Below are positions 5,086-6,358 of a stretch of 6,358 nt of DNA, one piece after another. The stretch lies in NCBI GenBank assembly GCA_029574055.1, contig JAKQBQ010000052.1, positions 1-6,358 on the forward strand. The letters are read 5' to 3'. A program made the position numbers and the translations under genes. The first letter of the stretch is position 1, and every line of letters starts with the position of its first letter. The notes beneath the pieces were generated by a model that searched no databases, was not told the origin of the DNA, and worked only from the letters and a program-made list of their open reading frames with translations. The DNA is from Methanobacteriota archaeon (lineage in GTDB: Archaea; Thermoplasmatota; Thermoplasmata; Methanomassiliicoccales; Methanomethylophilaceae).

Positions 5086-6358
5086 TTAAAGAAGAGCCTT
5101 CATCACCCTGTCCGCCCTTGCGTCAAGGGTCTCCACGCCGGAGACCTTGCTCGCGTACTCGGACAAAGCGACGATGTCCTCATTCTCTATGCAAGAGAGC
5201 TTGAACTTGCGCGTTCCCGCCATGAGCTGCTTGAGCCCCTCTCCGAGCCTGTCGTGGAAATATGTGTATAAGCTGACAGCTCCCCACGGGATCTCCGTGC
5301 CGACCTTCTTGCCGGGGTACTTCTCCTGCATTCCCAACGCTCCGATGAAGAACTTGTTCGGGTCGCTTCCGTACTGCTCCGCAAAGGATGGCGGAAGCTG
5401 GTTCTTCGCGGCAAGCTCTGCGAAGTGCTTTCCTTTCACCGCGGCTGTGATGGGGCCTCTGCACATGGCGACCGATTTCACCAGCGGCCCTTCCCCAAGG
5501 TCGGAGAGAGCAAACGCCTTATACATCTGGGTCTCGTTGATGAACCCTCCCGCGAACGAAAGATCCGGAACGAACCTGCCCTGTTTCTTGAGCTCCTTGG
5601 CGCATGTCATCACCTGACTGAACAGCCATATCCCGGGGGAACTGAGCTCATTCATGTGGCTGACCGGGGACATGCCCGTCCCTCCGCCCGCCGCATCGAA
5701 CGTCAGTAGATCAAGCTTCGCGTTGGAAGCGCACCTCATGGTGAACGCCACCACTTCCGGCTTGTATGCGCCCGTCTTCAGGAAGACGTTCTTGGCGCCC
5801 TTCTGCCTCAATTTGTCTATGTCTTCAAGGAAAGACTGCTCGTCCGGGAACCCAACGCGGCTGTGCCTCTCGAATGTCTTGAACACGCCTGCCTTGAAGG
5901 CCGCCTGGACCTCGGGATCCTCCGGATCGGGCATCACGATGTATCCGCGGGCTTTCAGATCCAGCGCCCTTTCGAGAGTGGTGAGCCTTACCTCCCCTCC
6001 GATGGCCTTCGCTCCCTGGCCCCACTTCCTTTCGATGACCTCGACATTCAATTTCGACAATCCGAAATCGTCCACTCCTCCTCTGGTATCCTCGACGTTC
6101 GTCTGGAGGACGATGCGCCCGTTCTTGCCGTCCCAGAAGTCTGTGTACGAATTCACGCGGAAGGCCAGGTCGGGAGAGGACTGCACCTTCCCATTCGAAT
6201 AGACAGCATCAGGGTCCATGCCGCAGACGTTCTCTCCGATCACTTCGCAGACCCCTGCGAGCGCGGATCCCGCGGCCAGCTCCTTCCAGTTGTTCTTTGC
6301 GACCGCCGTCGATCCCAATCCTGCGATATGCACAGGCAGCTTCATGCAGATGGGGTTC
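5086..6358 (-). CDS. FMN-binding glutamate-synthase-family protein (N-terminus beyond window)
   Basis: Related to the FMN/synthase domain of glutamate synthase (GltB central part, TIM barrel). Counting provisionally from the ATG at 6345, the 419 residues show AGLGSTAVAK (8-17), KWGQGAKAIGG (107-117), FDAAGGGTGMSP (216-227) and FAGGFI (264-269), the FMN and substrate-binding parts of the barrel. There is no glutaminase domain in view and no cysteine cluster for the 3Fe-4S centre; the C-terminal region has only isolated Cys295 and Cys385. It therefore belongs to the stand-alone glutamate-synthase-related group, whose reaction is unsettled. The frame stays open from 6345 to the right edge, and family members carry extra residues before this point, so the Met at 6345 is probably internal. 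A terminator follows the stop. Confidence 0.88.
   Translation of the reverse strand, partial: NPICMKLPVHIAGLGSTAVAKNNWKELAAGSALAGVCEVIGENVCGMDPDAVYSNGKVQSSPDLAFRVNSYTDFWDGKNGRIVLQTNVEDTRGGVDDFGLSKLNVEVIERKWGQGAKAIGGEVRLTTLERALDLKARGYIVMPDPEDPEVQAAFKAGVFKTFERHSRVGFPDEQSFLEDIDKLRQKGAKNVFLKTGAYKPEVVAFTMRCASNAKLDLLTFDAAGGGTGMSPVSHMNELSSPGIWLFSQVMTCAKELKKQGRFVPDLSFAGGFINETQMYKAFALSDLGEGPLVKSVAMCRGPITAAVKGKHFAELAAKNQLPPSFAEQYGSDPNKFFIGALGMQEKYPGKKVGTEIPWGAVSLYTYFHDRLGEGLKQLMAGTRKFKLSCIENEDIVALSEYASKVSGVETLDARADRVMKALL

Noticed and set aside
4911..5204. Plus-strand 97-codon frame starting in the repeat array
   Set aside because: It begins within repeats, crosses the terminator hairpin and runs antisense into the glutamate-synthase-like gene; no coding character.
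6343..6345. ATG 6345 as the true start of the glutamate-synthase-like gene
   Set aside because: The frame remains open to the window edge and family members have sequence before this barrel segment; too few bases remain to see any promoter or ribosome site.

Overview
The window looks like archaeal chromosome. The reasons are BRE/TATA-type promoters in front of most genes with an exposed 5' end, a beta-CASP ribonuclease of the KH-less archaeal CPSF type, a purH start that is best read as TTG, and gaps between genes that are very short or absent except at three places. A methanogen-related euryarchaeon, possibly Thermoplasmatota/Methanomassiliicoccales, is my best guess. That placement is inferred from general gene character, not from a marker gene.

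Layout: (1) Bases 1-682, minus strand, hold most of a six-helix membrane protein with a Lys/Pro/Ala/Glu-rich tail; its C-terminus lies beyond the left edge. (2) Bases 683-914 are a divergent regulatory region. A probable leaderless promoter fires left. A strong TATA promoter fires right and gives a leader of about 120 nt packed with overlapping inverted repeats. (3) Bases 915-2967, plus strand, form a two-gene translationally coupled operon: a beta-CASP ribonuclease followed by nadC, overlapping by 8 nt. (4) Bases 3007-3201, plus strand, encode a 64-residue four-cysteine zinc-ribbon-like protein with its own promoter. (5) Bases 3198-4748, minus strand, are purH, the bifunctional enzyme for the last two steps of IMP synthesis; its stop codon shares bases with the zinc-ribbon gene's stop. 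(6) Bases 4749-5085 are non-coding and contain the purH promoter, a four-unit tandem repeat with an exact 23-bp period in A-B-B-A' order, a separate inverted repeat, and a terminator hairpin. (7) Bases 5086-6358, minus strand, hold an FMN-binding glutamate-synthase-like protein, open at the right edge and probably missing its N-terminus.

Functionally this is mostly housekeeping: RNA turnover, NAD synthesis from quinolinate, purine synthesis and an orphan glutamate-synthase-type flavoprotein. I see no mobile element, CRISPR array, tRNA or rRNA. The parts most worth a second look are non-coding: the 23-bp ABBA repeat upstream of purH, and the switch-like leader of the ribonuclease gene.
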